Source: Bacillota bacterium (GTDB lineage Bacteria; Bacillota; Clostridia; Lachnospirales; Lachnospiraceae). From it: 54,068 bases of DNA. A model generated the notes under the pieces. The model saw nothing but the letters and a program-made list of their open reading frames with translations. It searched no databases and was not told the origin of the DNA. The stretch covers positions 1 through 54,068 of the forward strand of contig JAKPAB010000352.1 of NCBI GenBank assembly GCA_029779695.1. The letters are read 5' to 3'. Below are positions 7,401-15,262 of this stretch, piece by piece; the first letter of the stretch is position 1, and every line of letters starts with the position of its first letter. A program made the translations under genes and the position numbers.

Positions 7401-8795
7401 ATGAAGAATTTAAGTAACAAACATAAAACTACGCTTCTATATGGAGTGCTCTTTGGATATGTTTTATCTTTTGTCTTTGAAGGACGAGTATATTTTCAAG
7501 CAACAAAATTATTATCATATGATACATCGAATCAGATGCTTATGGCTATGTTTTGTCACATGATAGGTCTATTAGCTACAGGAATATTAGTTAAGAGACG
7601 AAGAAGCACAAAACAAGTTATGTTTTTTACTATTCTAGCATGTATTATTTTAACTCCATTCTTTTTGTTCTCTAATATGCTTGTCGGGTATCTGATTATT
7701 GCTTTTACTTCTTTTTTGTCTGGAATGGCAGTGGCTTGTTGGGCTGATTATTATAAAGAATGCGTTCAACCAGAAGCACGTATGACAACCATTGCAAATT
7801 CGCTTATCATTGCGAACCTTCTAATGATACTTGCAGGGTTAATAGCGACCTATCTTTCAATATATGGCAGTTTTATTTTGATCTCATTATATTTAGTAGT
7901 CGCTTTATGTACATTAGTATCTTTTGATAATGAATATAGTTGTGCTGACATTTATGAATTACAGAAACTTAGCCACTCACAAATCCATACATTATGTTTG
8001 TTTTTTGCATTTGTTGTGGTTGCGACAATTGATTCAGGGCTTATGTATGGTGTGATTAATTTGAAATATGAAGTGTTTTCATATTTGACTAGTTGGTTTT
8101 GGGCTATACCATATATCATTGCCATACTTATTATGAAATCTTCATATGAAAAGAAAAAAGAATCATATTTTCTCTATATTGCTTTTTGCATGATTGGAAT
8201 GGGTTTCATATTTAATCTGCTATTACCGTTTTCAGCAATTAGTTATATCGTCATAGATATATTCTTACTGGGTGCAGCAGGAATCATAGATTTGTTCTGG
8301 GCTTCAAAAGTGGGTGAAAGCTTTGAATATTTAAAAAATCCGGTAAGAGTATTAAGCGTAGGATGGGCGGCGAATGTATTTGGCGTTTTTATTGGAGGTA
8401 TTCTTAGTAAAAAAGTAATTTCTTCAAAGTTCGATGATAAAGATTTAGTTATTATGGCATTAATTGTAATTGCTATATCACTTATCTTATTACCTGAGAT
8501 GCTGAAACGCTTGTATCTATTGCTTGAGTCAACTAAATGCATTGATTCATATAAAGAGCAATCAGAAGTTCAAAAAAAGGAATTTGCGTGTTGTATTCCA
8601 AATTATGAGAATCTCACCAATCGTGAAAAAGAAATTTTACAACAAATTCTGCTAGGCAAAACTAATAAAGATATTAGCTTAGAATTATCAATTTCTGAAA
8701 ATACAGTAAAAACTCATGTTAGAAATATATTATCAAAATATGGTGTGACTAATCGGGCTCAACTCATAAACATCATCTGGCAAAAAGAACATTGA
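7401..8795 (+). CDS. Membrane-bound LuxR-family regulator with MFS-like sensor domain
   Basis: A 464-residue protein. Residues ~1-385 are mostly hydrophobic with about twelve predicted membrane segments, resembling a transporter-like fold. The tail (~401-464) is a LuxR-type helix-turn-helix with LTNREKEILQQILLGKTNKD, ISENTVKTHVRNILSKYGV and a final helix. It probably senses a ligand at the membrane and controls a nearby promoter. Similar membrane LuxR proteins are widespread in gut Actinobacteria such as Eggerthella. I start at ATG 7401 because GGAAGGT lies 6 nt upstream; an ATG at 7362 lacks a site. The adjacent same-strand surface operon at 8910-11888 is its likely target. The ligand is unknown. 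Confidence 0.8.
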   Translation: MKNLSNKHKTTLLYGVLFGYVLSFVFEGRVYFQATKLLSYDTSNQMLMAMFCHMIGLLATGILVKRRRSTKQVMFFTILACIILTPFFLFSNMLVGYLIIAFTSFLSGMAVACWADYYKECVQPEARMTTIANSLIIANLLMILAGLIATYLSIYGSFILISLYLVVALCTLVSFDNEYSCADIYELQKLSHSQIHTLCLFFAFVVVATIDSGLMYGVINLKYEVFSYLTSWFWAIPYIIAILIMKSSYEKKKESYFLYIAFCMIGMGFIFNLLLPFSAISYIVIDIFLLGAAGIIDLFWASKVGESFEYLKNPVRVLSVGWAANVFGVFIGGILSKKVISSKFDDKDLVIMALIVIAISLILLPEMLKRLYLLLESTKCIDSYKEQSEVQKKEFACCIPNYENLTNREKEILQQILLGKTNKDISLELSISENTVKTHVRNILSKYGVTNRAQLINIIWQKEH

Positions 8796-8909
8796 TTGAC
8801 ATAGAATCATCCTTAGGGATGATGTAATTAAACCTCCATTTTTCTATACTTAGTATAGGTCTTTATCACTAGATAAAAGAAATATACAAGAAGAAAAGGA
8901 GGTCTTTTT
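8796..8909 (+). promoter_or_regulatory. Control region of the surface-protein operon
   Basis: TTGACA (8796-8801) follows the luxR stop directly but has no good -10 at 17 nt. A hairpin ATCATCC/GGATGAT (8806-8823) overlaps where it should be, and a perfect palindrome CTATACT-T-AGTATAG lies at 8844-8858. ACCTCC at 8832-8837 is complementary to the GGAGGT ribosome site at 8897-8902. A weak core promoter next to a palindrome fits activation by the adjacent LuxR protein; this is inference. Confidence 0.4.
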
Positions 8910-9740
8910 ATGCACAAAAAGTATTTTATTAAATTTACTTTGTTACTGGGGCTACTAGTGATAATCAGCGGATGTGGAAATCGTAAAAGTGTGGATGAAC
9001 CAAATACTGAACAAAGCACTACGCAAGAAAGCGAAACTATTAGTGAAGAAACTACTACCGAAGATATTCCAACAGATTATGCGTATACTACTACAGTTTC
9101 TATAAATCCTCAGATAAAGTTATATTTAGATATTGAAAACTATATTTTAGGTGCTGAGTATTTGAACGACGATGCAAAAGATGCATATGCTGATTTAAAA
9201 TTAAAAGGTTTAATACTGGAAGACGGTATGGAACAAATAGTAACAGCTGCGATTGAAAAACAGTATTTAAAAGAGGGAATGGACATATCAATTACAATTG
9301 ATGATGTGACAAATCAAGATGTAGAAAAGGATAATCTACTATTTGGAATCAAAGATGATATAAGTCAATTATTAGATGATTCAAATGTAACTGCGACTAT
9401 TGTTGTAAATAGTGATTCACAAGACAACGAACAAGCAGAAATACAAAATCAAAGCTCTGAACAAGAATCTACCATGTGCTCTCGTTGCGGAGGCTCTGGA
9501 GAATGTGTGGGATGCCATGGTGGAAAGGATAAATGCCCTGCATGCAACGGTACTGGATACGAAACATGTCCTATGTGTGATGAAAATGGATTAGATCATG
9601 GTCAAACATGTGCAACATGCGGTGGAACACATCACTACTTATGCACTCACTGTAAAGGAGTTGGAACAGCCATTGATTGCCCTGAATGCGGAGGAACTTT
9701 TAAGTGTCAAGCTTGTGGCGGTACTGGAATACAAAAATAA
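8910..9740 (+). CDS. Lipoprotein with eight CxxC (DnaJ-like zinc finger) motifs
   Basis: A 276-residue protein. The signal peptide ends in the lipobox ISGC (Cys ~22), so it is an exported membrane-anchored lipoprotein. A Thr/Ser/Glu-rich linker (~25-60) is followed by an alpha/beta region (~60-175) I do not recognise, then another Gln/Glu/Ser linker. The last ~85 residues hold eight CxxC motifs, several in the CxxCxGxG form of the DnaJ zinc-finger domain (CSRCGGSG, CPACNGTG, CTHCKGVG, CQACGGTG). DnaJ itself has four such motifs, so this is roughly a doubled domain, here on an extracytoplasmic lipoprotein without a J domain. First gene of a three-gene operon; AAAGGAGG precedes the start. Confidence 0.8.
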   Translation: MHKKYFIKFTLLLGLLVIISGCGNRKSVDEPNTEQSTTQESETISEETTTEDIPTDYAYTTTVSINPQIKLYLDIENYILGAEYLNDDAKDAYADLKLKGLILEDGMEQIVTAAIEKQYLKEGMDISITIDDVTNQDVEKDNLLFGIKDDISQLLDDSNVTATIVVNSDSQDNEQAEIQNQSSEQESTMCSRCGGSGECVGCHGGKDKCPACNGTGYETCPMCDENGLDHGQTCATCGGTHHYLCTHCKGVGTAIDCPECGGTFKCQACGGTGIQK

Positions 9741-9771
9741 AACACGTTAAACAGAAAGAGAGGATACAAAA

Positions 9772-11325
9772 ATGGTAAGAAAAAGAAAATGTATCATAGG
9801 AATATTATTAGTGTTGTGCATGGTTATTTTACAAGTTCCATTTGCCGTATCTGCACAAGGAACTAGATCAATTACAGTTACAAACAATGAATCACATGGA
9901 TCAATTTCATATTCCACGAATGGAACTGGTGATGATGCAAATGGAACAATCACAATGGGACAGTCATTTACGATTCCCAATGATGCAACATCTATTGATA
10001 TTGCAATTAATCCAGAAGAAGGATATCGTATAGATTCCGAAAGTGGCATTGAAATAGGCGGTTCAAAAACGAAAGTAAATAGTGAGAATCATATTATTTA
10101 TAATCAGCTCGATGAATTGGATCAGACTACCTCAATTAATGTTCTTATTCAGTTTCAATCTGATAATGGTGGAGAACAAGGTGGAGATCAGCCAAATCCT
10201 GGACCTGGAGATGAATCTCAAAGTCCAATTTCTCTTTACCTTGTTTGGAACGGCGGAACACAAATGATTGACGTGAACACCATAGAAAATCCGGAAAATA
10301 TATTTACAGTTCCAAGCGATTGCGATTTTGACTCAATGAATGTATATGCAATTAGCGAAGGACAGGTAGCAGGAACAAATGATTTATGCCTAAATAAAAC
10401 AAATCAAGCGAATGATACAACACAAACAGTCCGAAGCTGGCATGTTACAGATTACTGGCAACCACCAATATTAGATGATGATGATCCAATGAATGATCAC
10501 CCAATTACAAATTATAATGTTAATTGCTCCATCACTATAGTAAAACAGTCATCTAGACCTGTTTCAATAGATTTCCCAAATGGAGAGAAAAAGGCTGATG
10601 GATGGGAGTTTGGTAATGTTCAATTAACTGATTTAGCCAGTGCAACTACTAAGGAAAAAGCAGTTATCCTTGAAACATATTATGAAAACTCAACAATTGC
10701 AATTGTTGATCCTTTTGAAAATGGATTTCAATCAATTGAAACCGTGGACATACCTCAAAATGCCGTAACTATACAGGGAGCAGGCACGAACTCAGATCCG
10801 TTTTCAGCAACTATAAATTCTGATTTTTATGATACGGTTTTATTTAAGGTAACCTGTAACAATGGTGATGTAAGATATCTTAAAATAGTTCGAAAAGGGA
10901 TTGAAATACATCTATACACAAATAATTCTGGAGACACGGGGTATTTATCAGATACACTTCATGGTACACAACCAGGATGCCCGATTGATTGGTCGGATGG
11001 TACTACAACGAAAATAATAGCAACCTATTATTATGATATGTCAAAAACTAGTACTGACTTTGATATGATAGCTACAATTAAACACCAAGATGGAACAATA
11101 GAAATGAAGGTAATAGCTGGAATACAAGGGGAAGAGACATTATGCGTAGGAAATGGAACAAAAGGGGGCGATTACTTGATTTGGTCAGGTAATCCAGCAA
11201 ATAAACCTTTATCAGTATCTGTAACTGCGGTTGCAACTGGCTCATTTTCTGGAAAAGTAACGCAATTTACTGGAGCTAGTTTTGGATCAGGCGCAGGTGT
11301 TTCGTGGAAAGCAGACAATGAATAG
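9772..11325 (+). CDS. Large secreted protein of unknown function
   Basis: A 517-residue protein with a signal peptide (Lys/Arg-rich start, hydrophobic core, cleavage expected after VSA, ~residue 28). An N-terminal beta-rich domain (~30-130) is joined by a Gly/Pro-rich linker (GGEQGGDQPNPGPGDES) to a long C-terminal region with high Asn, Thr and Asp content, typical of extracellular beta-sandwich proteins. No sortase signal or C-terminal membrane segment is visible, so it is either released or held by a partner. It lies between the lipoprotein gene (31-nt gap) and the sortase-substrate gene (8-nt gap), each with its own ribosome site, so the three are co-transcribed and probably act together. 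No domain was recognised. Confidence 0.7.
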   Translation: MVRKRKCIIGILLVLCMVILQVPFAVSAQGTRSITVTNNESHGSISYSTNGTGDDANGTITMGQSFTIPNDATSIDIAINPEEGYRIDSESGIEIGGSKTKVNSENHIIYNQLDELDQTTSINVLIQFQSDNGGEQGGDQPNPGPGDESQSPISLYLVWNGGTQMIDVNTIENPENIFTVPSDCDFDSMNVYAISEGQVAGTNDLCLNKTNQANDTTQTVRSWHVTDYWQPPILDDDDPMNDHPITNYNVNCSITIVKQSSRPVSIDFPNGEKKADGWEFGNVQLTDLASATTKEKAVILETYYENSTIAIVDPFENGFQSIETVDIPQNAVTIQGAGTNSDPFSATINSDFYDTVLFKVTCNNGDVRYLKIVRKGIEIHLYTNNSGDTGYLSDTLHGTQPGCPIDWSDGTTTKIIATYYYDMSKTSTDFDMIATIKHQDGTIEMKVIAGIQGEETLCVGNGTKGGDYLIWSGNPANKPLSVSVTAVATGSFSGKVTQFTGASFGSGAGVSWKADNE

Positions 11326-11333
11326 GAGGTTCC

Positions 11334-11888
11334 TTGATGAATAAGAATTATAAGATAAGATTTTTTTTGACTATGTTATTAATGATATGCACGCTTGTAA
11401 TCCCTGTTCAAAGTGTGATGGCTGCTAATGTTCTTTCTGTAAGTGGAAAATTAAAGGACAATATGTTGACAGTATCAGGGACAACAGATGCATCAGTTAT
11501 TGCAGCTGTGATTTGTGTTTATAATAGTGACGAATCTGAATTATTAGCGATGGAAAGTGTTTCTGTTTCCAATGGAACATATAGTAATGAATTTTCAAAC
11601 AGAACGTTTTCAGGAGATACTTATATCGTTAAAGTAGCTGATTATGATGGTGGAACATATAACACTATAACTGTTAAAAAAGAAAATGATGCAGCAAATA
11701 TAGATAACCCACAGAACACAACAGATGTTCCGCAAAAAACTACTGTTGATACAAGTACTGGGACTAAATCACCCGAGACTGGCGATACATCATATGCTAT
11801 TGATTGGTGTATATTATTGCTGCTTAGCGGTTCCTTATTGATTATTATAGGCTCATTAAATAATAAGAAAATAACAAAAGTTTTATAG
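11334..11888 (+). CDS. Small sortase-anchored surface protein with Ig-like domain
   Basis: A 184-residue protein with an N-terminal signal peptide (cleavage near VMAA, ~29), a ~85-residue beta-rich region resembling a bacterial Ig-like domain, a Thr/Asn/Asp spacer, and the terminal signal SPETGD, a hydrophobic helix and a short basic tail (NNKKITK). That is the LPxTG-type sorting layout with Ser replacing Leu. It would be linked to the cell wall by a host sortase; no sortase gene is in the window. Last gene of the surface operon, translation supported by TAGGAGG 8 nt before the ATG. A terminator follows at 11893. Confidence 0.8.
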   Translation: MMNKNYKIRFFLTMLLMICTLVIPVQSVMAANVLSVSGKLKDNMLTVSGTTDASVIAAVICVYNSDESELLAMESVSVSNGTYSNEFSNRTFSGDTYIVKVADYDGGTYNTITVKKENDAANIDNPQNTTDVPQKTTVDTSTGTKSPETGDTSYAIDWCILLLLSGSLLIIIGSLNNKKITKVL

Positions 11889-11892
11889 TAAA

Positions 11893-11933
11893 AATGCCAT
11901 CAAAGAAATGAAACATGCTTCTTTGGTGGCATT
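11893..11933. terminator. Bidirectional terminator between convergent genes
   Basis: AATGCCATCAAAGAA pairs with TTCTTTGGTGGCATT (one T:G pair). The minus strand has five T after the stem; the plus strand has an AT-rich tail. It separates the surface operon from the convergent DUF1016 gene. Confidence 0.75.
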
Positions 11934-11936
11934 CAT

Positions 11937-12926
11937 TTATTCTTCTATTCCAGGAATATTAACTAATTCCTGTAGTTTCTTTTGGAGCACTGCTTTATCA
12001 GGCAGTTTTAACTGATATTCTGATACTAGCATCGGTGACATTGTTCTGCTCATGGAGTATTCAACAACTTCGTCATTTTTTGAAGCGCATAGGAGCAAGC
12101 CAACACTTGGATTTTCATCGGACTTTTTCACTTGACGATCAAGCGCTTCAAGATAGAAATCTAATTGAGATACATATCCAGGTTTGAATTTCCCGACTTT
12201 TAATTCAATGGCAACAAGACATTTTAAATCTCTATGATAAAATACAAGATCTGAATAAAAATCATCACCACCAACTTGTAAACGATATTCTTCCCCGACA
12301 AAAGTAAAGTCTCTTCCCAATTCTAATATGAATTGTTTCATATTCTCTACTAACGCTTTTCGCAAATCATTTTCATGAAATTTATCTGGAAGATCCAAAA
12401 ACTCAATGACATACGAATCTAAAAATGGAATTTGTGATTTGTTTGATATTGGTTCAGGCAAAAGTTTTTCTTTAGATAGCATATATCGTTCATAATATCC
12501 ACTATCGATTTGGCGTTGCAATTCTCTTGCAGAATAGGATTCTTTGACGCAAAGTGTAATATAAAAATGTCTCTCTTCAATTGTTTTCGATTTGGATAGA
12601 ATGGCAAGATGATTACTCCAACTAATTTGTGTCAACACTGTTGTCACAAATTCATCATCCTTATATATTTCATAAAACTGTTTCATTCTATATAAACCTC
12701 TACGATTAAATCCTTTGATTCCGGGAAATTGATTTTGAATATATTCAGACATTGAATCTATATAGGAATCTCCAAAAGAAGCAGCTTTTGATTCGTTAGA
12801 GAGCAATTCACCTACTGCCCAATACATTTTTATCATTTCTTCATTTACTTTTTTGAGCGCATTACTTTTCGATGTTTCAATAATATCTGTAACCCTTGAA
12901 AAAGATAATTTCATTTCATCAGACAT
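11937..12926 (-). CDS. DUF1016/YhcG-family PDDEXK nuclease-like protein
   Basis: A 329-residue protein. The N-terminal half (~10-160) matches DUF1016_N, including QISWSNHLAILSK. The C-terminal half has the PD-(D/E)xK pattern: SDLVFYH with a metal-ligand Asp, then VAIELKVGKFKPGY with the ExK pair, then LDFYLEAL. YhcG-like proteins often lie beside restriction-modification or other defence genes, but their molecular role is not settled. It is downstream of the Xre regulator gene at 12981 (54-nt gap) and probably co-transcribed with it. The gap and codons 92-101 contain an exact 29-nt inverted repeat. ATG 12926 has AAGGAA upstream. Confidence 0.85.
   Translation of the reverse strand: MSDEMKLSFSRVTDIIETSKSNALKKVNEEMIKMYWAVGELLSNESKAASFGDSYIDSMSEYIQNQFPGIKGFNRRGLYRMKQFYEIYKDDEFVTTVLTQISWSNHLAILSKSKTIEERHFYITLCVKESYSARELQRQIDSGYYERYMLSKEKLLPEPISNKSQIPFLDSYVIEFLDLPDKFHENDLRKALVENMKQFILELGRDFTFVGEEYRLQVGGDDFYSDLVFYHRDLKCLVAIELKVGKFKPGYVSQLDFYLEALDRQVKKSDENPSVGLLLCASKNDEVVEYSMSRTMSPMLVSEYQLKLPDKAVLQKKLQELVNIPGIEE
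12623..12651 (-). repeat. 29-nt inverted repeat, copy inside the DUF1016 gene
   Basis: TAATTTGTGTCAACACTGTT and the next nine bases (GTCACAAAT). Its exact reverse complement is at 12945-12973. Here it encodes residues ~92-101 (EFVTTVLTQI). The sequence is itself nearly palindromic (three mismatched positions including the centre). Confidence 0.95.
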
Positions 12927-12944
12927 AATAAAGGTTCCTTTCTG

Positions 12945-12973
12945 ATTTGTGACAACAGTGTTGACACAAATTA
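12945..12973 (+). repeat. 29-nt inverted repeat, copy in the 5' untranslated region of the DUF1016 gene
   Basis: ATTTGTGACAACAGTGTTGA and the next nine bases (CACAAATTA), exactly the reverse complement of 12623-12651. It lies between the Xre stop (12981) and the DUF1016 ribosome site (~12931-12936), 293 nt from the other copy. Confidence 0.95.
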
Positions 12974-12980
12974 TATTTAC

Positions 12981-13460
12981 TTAATTTTCTTGAACAGTTC
13001 CGATTGTTTTAATTTCTTCTTCTCTCATAGGATCCGTATACATGTTCATAATCATTGCTAGTTGTGTAAAGAGTTGTTTGCGTCCTTCTTCATTCAAAGA
13101 ATAGAATCCTGTAAGCAATTGATCAATCTTATCTAAGTCATCTTTTCCAATCATTTGCATTAGTGGTGTCATGCGATATTTGATATAACGCGAAACTCTT
13201 CCGTCATCAAGCCATCCGTCAAGTCCAGATGGCAAGCTTGGCATTACTTCCCCTTCATCATATGGATTTTGTTTACAAAATTCAGATATATCTACATTTA
13301 GCACATTGGCAAAGCGCAATGCAAAATCAAATCGTATAGAGGAATCTCTTTTAATAATTGAATAAATTGTTTGTGAGCTGACTTCCGTTCTTCTTGAAAA
13401 TTCCATCACGGACATACCACGTTCATCAAGTACCTCTTTTAATCTTTTCCCATATCCCAT
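12981..13460 (-). CDS. Xre-family transcriptional regulator
   Basis: A 159-residue protein. Residues ~1-60 form an HTH_3 domain (YGKRLKEVLDERGMSVMEFS, SSQTIYSIIKRDSS). The C-terminal ~95 residues are not recognised. It is divergent from the xis/int genes, with A/T-rich repeats around TTGCATAAA between them, so it is probably the repressor that sets the element's integrated state and autoregulates. The ATG at 13460 has AGGAGG 8 nt upstream; a TTG one codon earlier is less likely. The downstream DUF1016 gene may belong to the same transcript. Confidence 0.85.
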   Translation of the reverse strand: MGYGKRLKEVLDERGMSVMEFSRRTEVSSQTIYSIIKRDSSIRFDFALRFANVLNVDISEFCKQNPYDEGEVMPSLPSGLDGWLDDGRVSRYIKYRMTPLMQMIGKDDLDKIDQLLTGFYSLNEEGRKQLFTQLAMIMNMYTDPMREEEIKTIGTVQEN

Positions 13461-13489
13461 CAATCAATCCTCCTATTATTGTTCTCTTT

Positions 13490-13592
13490 TATGCAATAAA
13501 TTATATCATATGCATAAAAATTATGCAATTAGATAATAAATTATTCTATTGCATAAAAAATACTTGACATATTATTCATAAAGATATATTAT
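13490..13592. promoter_or_regulatory. Divergent promoters and operator repeats between xre and xis
   Basis: Minus strand: TTGCAT (13523-13528) and TATAAT (13500-13505), 17-nt spacing, for xre. Plus strand: TTGACA (13564-13569) and TATTAT (13587-13592), 17-nt spacing, for xis-int. The motif TTGCATAAA or its complement occurs around 13489-13497, 13511-13518, 13520-13529 and 13549-13558, and TGCATAAAA recurs at 13612-13620. It overlaps the xre -35 and abuts the xis -35, as operators of a repressor would. Confidence 0.6.
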
Positions 13593-13636
13593 TACACTAT
13601 AATTATTCAAATGCATAAAACAAGGAGGTGAAGTCA

Positions 13637-13825
13637 ATGTTAAATGAATATCCAGATGTAATGAGTGTGGAACAGGTTGCAGAAGCATTAAATGTTTGCA
13701 GACCATGTGTTTACAATCTCATCAAAGATTCAGAGATACTTGCCAGACGAATTGTTAAGGTATACAGAATCCCAAAACAGAGTGTTATTACATTTATTTG
13801 TGGTGACGAGAAGAAAGGAGCATAA
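13637..13825 (+). CDS. xis: Excisionase-type small HTH protein
   Basis: A 62-residue MerR/excisionase-like winged helix: MSVEQVAEALNVCRPCVYNL, then a wing region ending in RIPKQSVITFI. Such proteins bend attachment-site DNA and direct the integrase toward excision. It lies 2 nt upstream of the integrase start. ATG 13637 is preferred because AAGGAGG ends 8 nt before it; GTG 13628 would overlap that site. Confidence 0.8.
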   Translation: MLNEYPDVMSVEQVAEALNVCRPCVYNLIKDSEILARRIVKVYRIPKQSVITFICGDEKKGA

Positions 13826-13827
13826 GA

Positions 13828-15066
13828 TTGGGACTAACAGAAAAGAAAGGTATCTACTATGCAGTCACAAAGTATAAGGGATCAGATGGTAAATGGAAAA
13901 CAAAATTTATTTCCACAAAGATTAAGGTAAGTGATCATCGCAAAAAGGAAGCAAAGGAAATCGCAGCTAAGCTGATTGCAGATTTCAATTCTTCTTTATG
14001 CGGTGACCACAGCCAGCTTACCATCAGTGAGTATTCGGAGATATGGTTTGAACATATGAAACCAATCATTCGATCTAACACGATGGATTCATACAAACGT
14101 GATATGAATCGGCATGTAATACCACTATTAGGGAAAAAGAAAATAAACCAGTTGCATCAGAAGGATGTAGAAAATTTTATTCATCAGGAAATTCGTATCT
14201 ACGATGAACGTGCAAAGGCACAGGCGATTATCAGGGCTGATGCAGAAGCAAAAGGGGAAATACCGAAATTTGCAGCACAGTTCTCCCCATTCTACAAATC
14301 CATTAAGAAGCATGTAAATGTATTAAGCGAGATGCTTAATTATGCAGTATCTGTGGATGATGTGCAGTATAATGTTGCAGATAAAATTGATAAGTCCATT
14401 TTCCGCAAATTGGCGGGGGATAAATTCAGAGGTTCAGCTTATACAATGGAAGAAACCGCAGAATTGCAGAGACTTGTTATGGGTACGGAGATTGAAGTTC
14501 CAGTTATGTTGGCTCTTATGCTTGCATTAAGACGATCAGAAGTGATTGGCCTTAGATGGTCAGCAATTGATTTTTAGGATAATATTGTTCATATCAATCA
14601 CACATGCATCATTGAGGATAATAAACCAAAGTATGTTGATTTGACAAAGAATAGTTCCTCAAGAACAGATATGTATTTAGCGGAGAATGTAAAGGCGTAT
14701 CTTCTATCAGTGAGAATGCATCAGGAAGAGGATAAGAAGTTATTTGGAAAAGGATATAAGGACAGTGATTATATCTGTAGATATGCAGATGGTACCTTAA
14801 TGAAACCGAATTACGTATCACATAACTTTAAACGTTTCTTAGAGAGAAATCATCTTAGGGCAATTCGATTCCATGACTTACGCCATACAGCAGGTAGTAC
14901 AATTTTAAATCAGACTGGGGATTTAAAGCTTACTTCGGAATATTTAAGACATTCATCAATTCAGGTAACTGGGGATATCTACTCGCACGTAGATATGGGA
15001 AGAAAGAAAGCAGCTGCAGATATCTTAGCAGCCAATATTGTAACTAATAATGAGAGCAACTTTTAG
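13828..15066 (+). pseudogene. int: Tn916-type tyrosine integrase interrupted by an in-frame TAG
   Basis: Reading frame 1 runs from TTG 13828 (AAGGAG upstream) to TAG 14575-14577 and then continues in the same frame to a stop at 15064-15066, 413 codons in all, the usual length of these integrases. Before the stop are the AP2-like N-terminal domain, the SAM-like core-binding domain and the first catalytic arginine (LALRRSEVIGLRW). After it are HDLRHTAGS with the second Arg, LRHSSIQ, and the nucleophile Tyr in GDIYSH. The stop follows WSAIDF, where related proteins continue into a beta strand, and a single base change from a sense codon would create it. Unless the stop is suppressed, the protein lacks most of its active site and the element cannot excise itself. 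Confidence 0.9.
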
Positions 15067-15262
15067 TAGAACTGGAAAAAGTTCTACCAAAGTTCTACCA
15101 AAAGTGCTCCAAGAACAATCCGAGAAAATAAAAGGAAAGACAATTAAATATAGAAAGAAATGCTCATACAGCCTGTAAATACAAGGGGTTAGATGAGATT
15201 AAAATATCATAGACTACAAGAGGTTTTCTACCATGCATAATCTTTAGGTTCTAGTGGGAGAC
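15067..15262. other. Non-coding right end of the element
   Basis: No ORF with a ribosome site is visible. The stretch holds the tandem repeats at 15080-15101 and ends with a tRNA-Leu-like half adjoining attR. It is the likely integrase-binding region. Confidence 0.5.
15080..15103 (+). repeat. Tandem 11-bp repeats near attR (candidate integrase arm sites)
   Basis: Two abutting copies of AGTTCTACCAA (15080-15090, 15091-15101), matching the pair at 4950-4973 in sequence and orientation. Confidence 0.55.

Noticed and set aside
8806-8823. Hairpin after luxR as a terminator
   Set aside because: No T run follows the stem.
14575-14577. TAG in the integrase read as a programmed amber (pyrrolysine or suppressor) codon
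   Set aside because: No Pyl gene or suppressor tRNA is in the window, TAG ends other genes here normally (for example at 5945), and one base change explains it.
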